Assembly (NCBI RefSeq): GCF_016863395.1
Contig: NZ_BOOU01000014.1
Location: 62,001-126,000 of the forward strand
Length of the DNA: 64,000 nucleotides
Origin: Sphaerisporangium rufum
Lineage (GTDB): Bacteria; Actinomycetota; Actinomycetes; Streptosporangiales; Streptosporangiaceae
Direction of reading: 5' to 3'
The translations under genes were made by a program, and so were the position numbers. This document shows positions 40,174-49,000 of this stretch, piece after piece. Below the pieces are notes generated by a model. It worked only from the letters and a program-made list of their open reading frames with translations. It did not search any database and had not been told where the DNA came from. Position 1 is the stretch's first letter; each line of letters starts with the position of its first letter.

Positions 40174-42747
40174 ATGACCGGGTCAGCCGGACAGGACACG
40201 GCCGAGACGGCCGAGACGGCTCAGGCGGCCGGGCTCGCCGACCCGGCGCGGCTGGGCGAGCTCGGCGCCGACCAGGCGCGGCTGCTGGAGCGCGAGGTGG
40301 AGGCGGCGCTGCGGCAGCAGGGCGGGGTGGCCGACTGCGCGGTCGTCTTCCAGGGCGCCACGGTGGCCGCCGGGCCACGCGACTGCGTCCGCTGCAACAT
40401 CACCGAGAGGTACCCCGGTATCACCTTCGACGACGCCGGCGTGTGCAACCTGTGCCAGATGTACGAGGCGAACCGGGAGCGCATCCACGCCTTCTTCGGC
40501 GAGCCGGCCGAGATGGTCCGCCGGATCAGGGCGCGCGCCGCGGCCCGCGGCTCCGCCTACGACTGCCTGCTGCTGTTCAGCGGCGGCAAGGACAGCACCT
40601 ACGTGCTGCACCAGCTGGTCGACCTCGGCCTGCGGGTGATGACCTTCACCTTCGACAACGGCTTCATCTCCAAGACGGCGCTGAACAACGTCAAGGAGAT
40701 CACCGAGTCGCTCGGCATCGAGCACGTCACCGCGACCCGGGCCGACCAGAACAAGATCTTCCTGCTCAGCCTGCAGCAGCACAAGAGCGTGTGCAACGGC
40801 TGCTTCCGCTCGCTGCTGGACCTCAGCACCGAGCTGGCCCACCAGCGCGGCATTCCCACCATCGTCACCGGGCTGTCCCGCGGGCAGATCATCGACGAGC
40901 GGCTGTCCTGGTTCTACCAGCAGGGCGTCTTCGACCCGGCCGAGATCGAGCCGAAGCTGGCCATCGGCCGCAAGATCTACCACCAGTCCGGCAGCGCCAT
41001 CGAGGCCGCCGCGGTGGACTCGGTGGAGGTCGTCGACTACTTCCGCTACTCCGACGTCACCAAGACCGGCATCCGCGAGTTCCTGCAGCGCACCTCCTCG
41101 TTCTGGTCGCAGCCGCAGGACACCGGTTTCTGCAGCTCCAACTGCATGATCAACGACGTCGGCGTGTACGTGCACAACCAGGAGCGCGGCTACCACAACT
41201 ACGAGGCGCCCACCCGATGGGAGGTGCGGGTCGGCCACCTGACCGTCCCCGAGGCCGACGAGGAGCTGCGCACCCCGGTGAACATCCCCCGGGTCAAGCG
41301 GATGCTCGCCAAGATCGGATACGCCGACCCGGCCGACCGGGCCCGGCTCGGCAGCCGGCTGGTCGCCTACTACGTGCCGGACGGCGTCACCGACCCCGAC
41401 GAGCTGCGCGCGGCCGTCGCCCGGGTGGTGCCCGACATCCTGGTGCCCGAGCGGTGGGTGCCGGTCGAGAGCATTCCCCGGGCCGGCGGCCAGGTGCTGC
41501 GCGAGGAGCTGGCGCCGCCACGGCCCACCCGGTTCGGCACCGAGCTGGCCGACGCCGCCGACGAGCCCGCCGACGCCGTCCCGGCCGACCCGGTGCCGCC
41601 GCTCACCCCGGCTCAGTTCGCCGTCCTGTCCCGGCCCGGCCGGCCGGAGCGGCACGCCCGCGCGCTGCTGCTGGAGCCGCCCGGCCGCGCCGACCCGGCG
41701 CGCGCCAAGAAGGCCATGCTCCAGCTGCTCATGCAGCACGAGGCGCTGCGCGCCCGGTTCGAGCGGCACGGCAGCGAGTGGCGGCGGCGGGACGGCGGCG
41801 TCGGCGCGCTGCCGGTCATCGGGCTGGACCTGTCCCGGATGGAGCCGGACGTCGAGCCCGGCCTGCTGCGGGCCGCCGCCGACCGGATGCGCTCGCGCAT
41901 CGACCTGGCCGCCGGCCCGCTCGTCCAGCTCGCGGTGATCGACCGCGGCGCGCGGCCGTCCTGGCTGCTGCTGGTGGTGCACGAGCTGGCCGCCGACGGG
42001 CACACCTGGCGGCTGCTGCTGGACGACCTGTCCACCGCCTGGCGGCAGCTCGCCGCCGGCGAGCCGGTCGTCCTCGCCCCGGTGGACCCGGCCCCGGATC
42101 CCGCCGGACCGGCCCTGGACACCGCCGGACCGGCCCCGGTGGCCGGTACGGCGGGAGTCGTGCCGGTGGCCGGTTCCGCGGTCCCGGCGGGCGAGGCGTG
42201 CGTGCTGCCCGCCGGGGACGGCGAGGACCAGGCGCGGCTGCGGGTACGCAGCGGCGACGAGCCGGTCGCCGGTGGACCGGCCGCCGGCGCGGTGCTCGCC
42301 GCGCTCGCCGCCGAGCTGACCGCCCGGTTCGGCGGGGACCACCTGGCCGTCGAGGTCACCGACCACAGCGGTCCCGGCGACCGCGCCGGCGCGGTCCGGC
42401 TGGCCGGCGCGCACACCGCGCCGCGCACCCTGCTGGTCACCGCGGACGGCACCGCCCGCCCGGCCCCGGCCGGCACCGTCGCCCAGGTCCGGTACGACCA
42501 CTTCGGCGACCTGGCCCGGCTGCTGCCGGCCGGCGCGCCGCTGGCCCTGGCCGGCCGGGACGAGGTGGACCTCACCGCGCCGCCCGCCCCCGCCGGGTAC
42601 CCGCTGACCGTCACCGGCGCCGTCCGGGACGGCCGGGCGTACCTCGACTGGTGGTGCGGCGGCACGCTGCGCGCCGAGCTGGCCGCCGCCGGCGTCCCCG
42701 ACCGGGTCGCCGCGACGCTGTCTGGCGCCGGCACCGGGGTCGGCTGA
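40174..42747 (+). CDS. PP-loop ATPase (WbpG-like) inside an orphan A-subdomain, fused to a degenerate C domain
   Basis: An 857-residue composite protein of unrecognised type. Residues about 30-60 (REVEAALRQQGGVADCAVV) match the start of an adenylation C-terminal subdomain after motif A8, and 393-445 (RLVAYYVPDG ... VPVESIPRAGGQVLREEL) match its end; the A10 lysine position is Gln440. Between them (about 66-385) lies an alpha-hydrolase PP-loop domain like N-acetyl-sugar amidotransferases (WbpG) or thiolation enzymes: zinc-type pairs C71/C74 and C91/C94, PP-loop FSGGKDS (135-141), then C207/C210 and C320/C324. Residues about 474-857 resemble a condensation domain (LTPAQFAVL, HEALRARF), but HHxxxDG reads HELAADG (603-609) and the second half is shortened. 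It starts 2 bp after the A-PCP stop. It may amidate or thiolate a PCP-bound residue. Confidence 0.85.
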   Translation: MTGSAGQDTAETAETAQAAGLADPARLGELGADQARLLEREVEAALRQQGGVADCAVVFQGATVAAGPRDCVRCNITERYPGITFDDAGVCNLCQMYEANRERIHAFFGEPAEMVRRIRARAAARGSAYDCLLLFSGGKDSTYVLHQLVDLGLRVMTFTFDNGFISKTALNNVKEITESLGIEHVTATRADQNKIFLLSLQQHKSVCNGCFRSLLDLSTELAHQRGIPTIVTGLSRGQIIDERLSWFYQQGVFDPAEIEPKLAIGRKIYHQSGSAIEAAAVDSVEVVDYFRYSDVTKTGIREFLQRTSSFWSQPQDTGFCSSNCMINDVGVYVHNQERGYHNYEAPTRWEVRVGHLTVPEADEELRTPVNIPRVKRMLAKIGYADPADRARLGSRLVAYYVPDGVTDPDELRAAVARVVPDILVPERWVPVESIPRAGGQVLREELAPPRPTRFGTELADAADEPADAVPADPVPPLTPAQFAVLSRPGRPERHARALLLEPPGRADPARAKKAMLQLLMQHEALRARFERHGSEWRRRDGGVGALPVIGLDLSRMEPDVEPGLLRAAADRMRSRIDLAAGPLVQLAVIDRGARPSWLLLVVHELAADGHTWRLLLDDLSTAWRQLAAGEPVVLAPVDPAPDPAGPALDTAGPAPVAGTAGVVPVAGSAVPAGEACVLPAGDGEDQARLRVRSGDEPVAGGPAAGAVLAALAAELTARFGGDHLAVEVTDHSGPGDRAGAVRLAGAHTAPRTLLVTADGTARPAPAGTVAQVRYDHFGDLARLLPAGAPLALAGRDEVDLTAPPAPAGYPLTVTGAVRDGRAYLDWWCGGTLRAELAAAGVPDRVAATLSGAGTGVG

Positions 42748-42748
42748 G

Positions 42749-43657
42749 ATGGCGCCCCCAAGATCGGCGGGGACGGCGACGTCGGGATCGGCCGGGATCG
42801 CGGCACCGGAGTCTGCGGGGACGGCCGCACGAGGGTCGGCCGGGATGGCGGCCCCAAGATCGGCCGGGGCGGTGGCTCCCGGGCCGGCGGTCCCGCTGAC
42901 GGCCGGGGTGGCGGCGCCGGAGCCCGCGGGGAGGACGCCGGCCCGCACCCTTGGGGTGCTGGGCGGGATGGGCCCGGCGGCGACGGCCGAGTTCCTGCGG
43001 CTGCTCGCCGCCCGGGTGCCGGGCAGCGCCGACCAGGACCACCCGCGCGTCCTGGTGCTGTCCGAGCCCGCCGTCCCGGACCGCACCGCGGCCATCCTGG
43101 ACGGCGGCCCGTCGCCGCTGCCCGCCATCCGCGAAGGGCTGGCCACCCTGGTCCGCTGGGGCGCCGACCTGCTGGCCGTGCCGTGCAACACCGCGCACGT
43201 GTCGATCGACCGGCTGCCGGACGGCCCCGGGGCGCCGCTGGTGCACATCGTGGACGCCACCCTGGCCGAGGCCGCGCGCCGCGCCCCCGAGGGCGGCTGG
43301 CTGACCGCCACTACCGGCACCGTCGTCAGCGGCCTGTACCAGCGACGGGCGGCGGCACTCGGCTACCCGCTGCTGGTGCCGGGCGCCGCGGCCTGCGAGG
43401 AGATCCACCAGGCGGCGACGCTGGTCAAGGCGGGCCGGACCGGCGAGGCGGCCCGCCGCTACGCCGCCGCGGCGCACGCGCTGTGGCGGGCCCGCCGGGT
43501 GCCGGTGCTGGCCGCCTGCACCGAGCTGCCGCTGGCCTACGCCGCCGCCGCGCTGCCGCCCGCCATGATGGTGTCCAGCCTGGACGCGCTGGCCGCCGCC
43601 TGCGTCGCCGAGCTGTACGCCCCGGCCGCGCCCGCCCTCGCGGCGGCCGGCACATGA
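42749..43657 (+). CDS. Aspartate/glutamate racemase family protein
   Basis: A 302-residue Asp/Glu/hydantoin racemase-superfamily enzyme. LGVLGGMGPAATAEF begins the family domain near residue 68; the two catalytic Cys are in AVPCNTAHVSI and VLAACTELPLAY. Such enzymes interconvert L- and D-aspartate or glutamate without cofactor, so a D-acidic amino acid may feed the adjoining NRPS proteins. The first 65 residues are an Ala/Gly/Pro-rich repeat (SAGxAAPxSAG) not found in the family; either it is a true extension or translation begins further in. The ATG is 1 bp after the preceding stop. Confidence 0.87.
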   Translation: MAPPRSAGTATSGSAGIAAPESAGTAARGSAGMAAPRSAGAVAPGPAVPLTAGVAAPEPAGRTPARTLGVLGGMGPAATAEFLRLLAARVPGSADQDHPRVLVLSEPAVPDRTAAILDGGPSPLPAIREGLATLVRWGADLLAVPCNTAHVSIDRLPDGPGAPLVHIVDATLAEAARRAPEGGWLTATTGTVVSGLYQRRAAALGYPLLVPGAAACEEIHQAATLVKAGRTGEAARRYAAAAHALWRARRVPVLAACTELPLAYAAAALPPAMMVSSLDALAAACVAELYAPAAPALAAAGT

Positions 43658-43702
43658 CCCGCCGGGGCCGCGCCCCGGCGGGGACGGGAGGATCACCGGA
43701 GA

Positions 43703-44506
43703 ATGGCTGAGATGAGGGTACGCGAGCGGGGCCGGGCCAAGGCCGGCTCCTGGCTGGCCGAGCTGCGGCCCGCCATGGTGGAGCCGGTGGCCCGGGTGGT
43801 GGCGCTGCCGCACGCCGGCGCCGGGCCGAACGCGCTGATGCCGCTGCTGTCCTGCCTACCGGACGACCACGAGGTGCTCGGCGTCACGCTGCCCGGCCGG
43901 GAGCGCCGCTTCACCGAGGGCTACCCCGAGGGCCCGCAGGACCCGGCGCCCATCGTCGAGGCCATCGTCGGCGAGCTGGCCGCGCTGCCCACCCGGCCGA
44001 CGGTGCTGTTCGGGCACAGCATGGGCGTCGCGCTGGCGGTCGCCGTCGCGCTGGCCCGGCCCGAGCTGTGCAACGCGCTGGTGCTCAGCGCGCACCCGCC
44101 GGCCGGGGCGCGGGCCGAGCGGGCCGGCGAGTGGGACGAGGAGACCCTGCTGAAGATCATCAAGCTGGGCGGCGGCACCCCGGACGAGATCCTGGAGAAC
44201 GCGTTCTGGCGCGGCTACCTCATCGGGCTGCTGCGCTCGGACCTGGGCCTGGCCGGCACGCTGGTGCGCCGCAACCTGGCCGGCCGGCTCGCGCTGCCGC
44301 TGACCGTGCTCGGCGGCACCCACGACGAGCTGGTCGACCCGCCGGAGCTGGCCGGCTGGATCCGCCGCACCGACGCGCGGGTCCGCTTCCGGTTGCTCCC
44401 CGGCGGCCACTTCTACCTGATGGACGAGCCGCACCGGCGGATCGTCGCCGCCGAGATCGCCCGGGCGGTCAGCCCGGCCGCCGCGGCCCGCCCCTACGAG
44501 CCCTGA
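43703..44506 (+). CDS. Type II thioesterase
   Basis: A 267-residue alpha/beta hydrolase of the editing thioesterase family (RifR/GrsT type). The triad is visible: Ser in FGHSMGVAL, Asp in GGTHDELVDP and His in PGGHFYLMDEP. It removes misprimed or stalled groups from PCP or ACP domains. Its place at the end of the AsnB/A-PCP/PP-loop/racemase operon suggests it serves the NRPS proteins, and it could also release their product since no TE domain is fused. GGGAGGATCACCGGAGA lies before the ATG. Confidence 0.92.
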   Translation: MAEMRVRERGRAKAGSWLAELRPAMVEPVARVVALPHAGAGPNALMPLLSCLPDDHEVLGVTLPGRERRFTEGYPEGPQDPAPIVEAIVGELAALPTRPTVLFGHSMGVALAVAVALARPELCNALVLSAHPPAGARAERAGEWDEETLLKIIKLGGGTPDEILENAFWRGYLIGLLRSDLGLAGTLVRRNLAGRLALPLTVLGGTHDELVDPPELAGWIRRTDARVRFRLLPGGHFYLMDEPHRRIVAAEIARAVSPAAAARPYEP

Positions 44507-44510
44507 GCGA

Positions 44511-44538
44511 CCGCATTCCGGTTTGTTGTGGAATGCGG
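44511..44538. promoter_or_regulatory. 9-bp inverted repeat after the thioesterase gene
   Basis: CCGCATTCC (44511-44519) and its exact complement GGAATGCGG (44530-44538) with a 10-bp spacer. It may be a terminator for the NRPS operon or an operator for the next gene; its CCGCAT half resembles the cluster motif. Confidence 0.5.
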
Positions 44539-44550
44539 AAAAGGAAAGGT

Positions 44551-44568
44551 CCGCATTATCTGAGATGC
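44551..44568 (+). promoter_or_regulatory. Cluster-wide directional motif, copy 8
   Basis: CCGCATTATCTGAGATGC; ends 59 bp before the ATG of the third acyltransferase. The centre matches less well, but both ends are intact. Confidence 0.55.
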
Positions 44569-44627
44569 GGGGCCGGAATGACCCGGACGAAGCTGGTCAC
44601 GTCGACCAATTCGTAAGGGAGCACTCA

Positions 44628-45938
44628 ATGGTCGTGTCAGAGAAGGCGGGAAATCCCGGAGGCGGGACCCCGAGCACGGCGCGCCGGTATTTCCCACAAC
44701 TTGAGGGAATGCGAGGCCTGGCCGCCTTGGGGGTGCTCGTCCTGCACGTCGCGTTCAGCGCCGGCCAGATGCGCTGGAACGAGGCGCCCGGCATGGAAGA
44801 GACCGGGAACGGCATCTTCAGCGTGCTGTTCAACCAGCTCCAGGTCAGCCTGCCGATCTTCTTCACCCTGTCCGGCATGCTGCTCTACCGGCCCTTCGCC
44901 CTGGCGGCCATCGCCGACACGCCCACCCCCCGCGTCAAGCCCTACCTGTGGCGCCGCGCGCTGCGCTGCCTGCCCGCCTACTGGGCGCTGATCGCCGTCG
45001 TGCTGATCGTGCTCAACCGGGACAACATCCACGGCTTCTGGGACGTGCTGCGCCCGGTGCTGCTGCTGCAGATCTACCAGGAGAACGCCTGGGTGCTCGG
45101 CGGCGAGCAGACCTGGAGCCTGTCCACCGAGATCGCCTTCTACTTCGCGCTGCCGGTCATCGCCTGGATCCTGCACCGGATCGCCCGCGGCGCGGCCACC
45201 CCGGCGGCCCGGGTCCGCCGCATCCTGATCTCGCTGTCCACCGTCATCCCGGTCAGCGTCGCCTGGACCGCCTGGACGCACAGCTCCGCGTTCGGGCCGT
45301 GGCCGATCGAGGGCAACTGGCCGCTGGGCTGGATCGACTTCATCGCCACCGGCATGATGCTGGCCACCCTGTCCGCCGGCGCCCAGGTGTCCTGGGACGC
45401 CGTCCCGGGCGTCTATCGGGCCGCCGACCGCCGGCAGATCGCCTGCTGGATCGGCGCGCTGGCCGCCTACCTGCTCGCCTGCGTCTCGCCGTTCGGCGAC
45501 CCGGGCAGCGCCAACTCGCCCGGCCTGGCGCAGAGCGTCGCCGAGCACGTGCTGTACCTGACCTTCGGCCTGCTCGCGGTCACCCCGCTGACCCTGCCCG
45601 AGCAGCGGTCCCGGTTCATCGCGGCCGTCGTCACCAACCGGCCGATGCTCTTCCTCGGCCGCATCTCCTACGGCCTGTACCTCTGGCACATCGCGATCAT
45701 CTACTTCTGGGACGGCGACCTGTTCCGCGCCGGCAACTTCTGGGTGCTGCTCGCGGTCACCCTGGCCGGCAGCATCGTCTGCGCCACGATCAGCTATTAC
45801 CTGATCGAGAGCCCGGCGATGAAGCTGCGCGAGCGCCTCGGTAAGGCCCCCAAGCAGTTCAGCGTCGTCACCCTCCTCCCCGAGACCCCCGCCACACCCC
45901 CCGCCGAGCCCTCCACCCCCGTCCCCGCCACCCGCTGA
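44628..45938 (+). CDS. Acyltransferase 3 family membrane protein (third copy)
   Basis: A 436-residue polytopic membrane acyltransferase. YFPQLEGMRGLAALGVLVLHVAFS holds the family's N-terminal His, and LPIFFTLSGMLLYRPF and RISYGLYLWHIAIIYFW are further blocks. It is more distant from the two 406-residue paralogues than they are from each other. It could acylate a sugar or hydroxyl of the product, or modify the cell surface. AAGGGAG about 7 bp upstream fixes ATG 44628. It is the last gene before the lower-GC block and ends at a strong hairpin. Confidence 0.85.
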   Translation: MVVSEKAGNPGGGTPSTARRYFPQLEGMRGLAALGVLVLHVAFSAGQMRWNEAPGMEETGNGIFSVLFNQLQVSLPIFFTLSGMLLYRPFALAAIADTPTPRVKPYLWRRALRCLPAYWALIAVVLIVLNRDNIHGFWDVLRPVLLLQIYQENAWVLGGEQTWSLSTEIAFYFALPVIAWILHRIARGAATPAARVRRILISLSTVIPVSVAWTAWTHSSAFGPWPIEGNWPLGWIDFIATGMMLATLSAGAQVSWDAVPGVYRAADRRQIACWIGALAAYLLACVSPFGDPGSANSPGLAQSVAEHVLYLTFGLLAVTPLTLPEQRSRFIAAVVTNRPMLFLGRISYGLYLWHIAIIYFWDGDLFRAGNFWVLLAVTLAGSIVCATISYYLIESPAMKLRERLGKAPKQFSVVTLLPETPATPPAEPSTPVPATR

Positions 45939-45949
45939 CCTACACCCGC

Positions 45950-45978
45950 GCGCCCCGGAGCCCTCTCCTCCGGGGCGC
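45950..45978. terminator. Bidirectional hairpin terminator
   Basis: Perfect 11-bp stem GCGCCCCGGAG/CTCCGGGGCGC with a 7-nt loop between the acyltransferase and the convergent STAND gene; also the left edge of the lower-GC block. Confidence 0.8.
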
Positions 45979-46009
45979 CACCGCGCGTGAAAGGGTACGG
46001 GCCAGGACG

Positions 46010-49000
46010 TCAGGTCTCGCCGGCGTCGGGCGACTGCTTCATCCATGCGGGAACATCCCGACCGGTGATCGCCCGGAACTCCTCGGCCACTCCGCCGGCA
46101 TCGCCCGCGTAGGCACGACGCAGCTCCTGGACGATCAGGGCGAGATAGACCCGGTCATGCTCTGGCAAGCTCTGAATCGTGATAAGCGCTTCGGTCAACG
46201 GCGTGATCGCCTCCCGGAACCGGGCTCCTTCGACCAACACGGACCCGAAACATGCGAAACCGCGAGCGTAACCCGCCAGATAGCCATCTCGATTGTCCGT
46301 CACCAACTCCCGCCATAGGCCGACGGCTTCCTGGGAGAGGATGATGGAGTCGACTCGCCGCCCGAGGGCCGCCAGCAGTTTCGAGTGGATGGTGGCCGAG
46401 TCGGCCAGGTCGGGCAGGTAGGCGTCTCGATTACGAGTGACCAACTCCCGGCACAGGTCGACGGCTTCGTGGGAGAGAGGCATGGCTTCGGCCGGCCGGC
46501 CGGCTCCGTTGAGCAGAGCAGCGTGGTGGCTCGCTGACTTGGCCAGGTCGGGCAGGTAGGCGTCCCTGTTGCGGGTGGCCAGCTCTCGCCGCAGGTTCAG
46601 GGCTTCTTGGGAGAGGGGTATGGCTTCGGCCACCCGTCCGGCCCATGCCAGTTGGCGGGCGTGGTCGTGGGCCGACTCTGCCAGGTTGGGCAGGTAGGCG
46701 TCCCTGTTGCGGGTGGCCAGTTCTCGCCGCAGGTTCAGGGCTTCTTGGGAGAGGGGTATGGCTTCGGCCACCCGTCCGGCCGCCGCCAGTAGCAGGGCGT
46801 GGTGATTCGCGGAGATGGCCAGGTGGGGGAGGTAGGTGTCTCGGTGGCGCTTGACCAGTTCTCGCCACAGGCCTAGGGCTTGTTCAGAGAGGGCGGCAGA
46901 TGCGGCTCCCCGTCCGACCTCCGCCAGCCGACGGGCGTGGGTGGTCGCTGCGTTGGCCAGTCCGGGCAGGTAGGCGTGGTTGTCCAGGGCGGCCAGCCGC
47001 AGATATAGATCAAGGGCTTGTCGGGAGAGGCCGGCGGCTTCGGCTCGCCGCCCGAGGGTCGCCAGCAGGTTCGAGTGGTTGGTGATCGAGTTGGCCAGGT
47101 TGGGCAGGTAGGCGTCGTTGTTGAGGGTGACCAGTTCCCGATACAGGTCGAGGGCTTGTTGGGAGAGCTCGGCGGCTTCGGCTCCCCGCCCGATCTGCAC
47201 CAGGGATATCGCGTGGTTGTGTAACGAGGTGGCTAGGTCCGGCAGGTAGGCGTCTCGGTTACCTGTGACCAGCTCTCGGTATAGGTCGACGGCTTCGCTG
47301 GAAAGCGTGACCGCTTCGGTCCCCCGCCCCACCTCTGTCAGTAGCTTCGCGTGGGTGTTCATGGAGTTGGCCAGGTCCGGCAGGTAGGCGTCTCGGCAAC
47401 GTGTGACCAGCTCTCGGTATAGGTCGAGGGCTTCGCTGGAAAGCGTGACCGCTTCGGTCCGCCGTCCCACCTCTGCCAGCCGGTTCGCGTGGTTGTTTGC
47501 CGAATTGGCCAGATGGGGCAGGTAGGCCTCTTTGTCGAAGGTGACCAGCTGTCGACGCTGGTATAGGGCCTCTGCGGAGATGATGATCGCTTCGTCCCGT
47601 CGCCCGAGATTCGACAGGTAGATCGCTTGGTTGCTCAGCGAGCTTGCCAGGGCAGGGAGGTAAGCGCCCTGCCGGACGCCGAGCAGATCCCACCATAGCC
47701 GGGTGGCCTGTTGGCTTTCCGCGAGGGCACGGATATGGAGGCCGGCGTAATGCAGGCGGAGTGCCAGATGCTCTTGGATGCGAGCCTGCTGGGCAGGGCC
47801 GTCACTGGTGGCCAGCCCGTGTTCGGCCAGCCGCTCGGTGAGGGCGGCGATGCCGATGTCCAGGTCGATGTGCCGGTGCTTGGGCAGGGCGGCTTCGATG
47901 GTTTCCAGCAAAGCGGTGCCGATGGTCTCGAGCTTGACGAGGGCGGCCAGTCCGGCGCCGCCGGCGTGCAGGGCCAGCTGGGGGTGGGCGGTCAGTAGTG
48001 GAGCCAGCTGCGTGGTGGCCAGGTGCGGCCAGCGGCGTGATGCTTCGATCAAGGTCGTGAGTCCGTGACGGACCCAGACCGCGTCACCGTCGCCCGACGG
48101 AGCATGCTGCCCGTCGGGCGGGGCGAGCAGGCGGGCTGGTGCCTGCTCCGCCCACGGATCGGTCGGGAAGTCGTAGGAGTGGCCTGGGGTGGACAGCGCG
48201 AGGAAGTCCTCGCCCAGCCGGTCTGGATACAGCGGCTCCAGCACCGTGACGCCGCCCCGGCCCCGGTCTCCGGAGGACTGTTGTGCCAGGTCCGCCGGTC
48301 CGGGTGGGTAGCACACCGCGTGGTCTTTGAGGAGCTGCCCGGTGGACAGGGTGGAATCGATGTCCGCCCGGGCCAGCGCCGCCTTGCCGTCGGGGTGGCC
48401 GAGCCGGCCGGTCAGGATGGCGGTGTAGACGACCTGTGCCATCGCGTCCGGCGTGGTGGCCAGGGGCTTCTCCCGGTTCGGGGCCGCCATCGCCTCCCAG
48501 TGGTCCCGCTCGCGCGCCAGCAGCAACTCCGACACCCGCACCGGATCGGTGGGAGACGGCTGTCCTCGTTCGTGGGCCAGCACCGCGGCGAGGGCGGCCA
48601 TGTGCACGGCCAGCACCAGTCGGTAATCCTCCTGCCGCGCCAGCGCCGGTGGCGGCGCGACACCGCCGGCGCCGGGCACTTGAAGCAGTTCGGCGAACCG
48701 GTCGCGCGCCGCGATGAACAGCCCGGCCCGGGTGACGCCCTGGTCCTGTTCCAGCGGCGCCAGCTCCTCCCGGGTGGGAGCCAGGCGCAGGTCACGCTGG
48801 ATCCGGCCGCTCAGGCTCTGCCACCAGGTGCCGGCCGGCCGGGCCAGCAGCAGCACCCGCACCGGCAGCCCGGCCCGGGCCCGGGCATCGGCGAGCAGCG
48901 TCAGCAGGTCCGCGGTGTCCCACCGTTCGGCGTAGTCCACCACCACCAGCACCCCGGCCGCCCCGGCGAGATCGGGTACCTCGAACTCCGCGGGCACCGA

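Noticed and set aside
45939-46009. Attachment site or insertion-sequence end at the left edge of the lower-GC block
   Set aside because: Only a terminator hairpin is present; no direct repeat matching the right edge near 56.05 kb and no transposase or integrase gene was found.
46271-47650. Regularly spaced repeated strings that might be read as a CRISPR array
   Set aside because: The 138-bp period is in frame and encodes TPR-like repeats; units are not identical short repeats with unique spacers.
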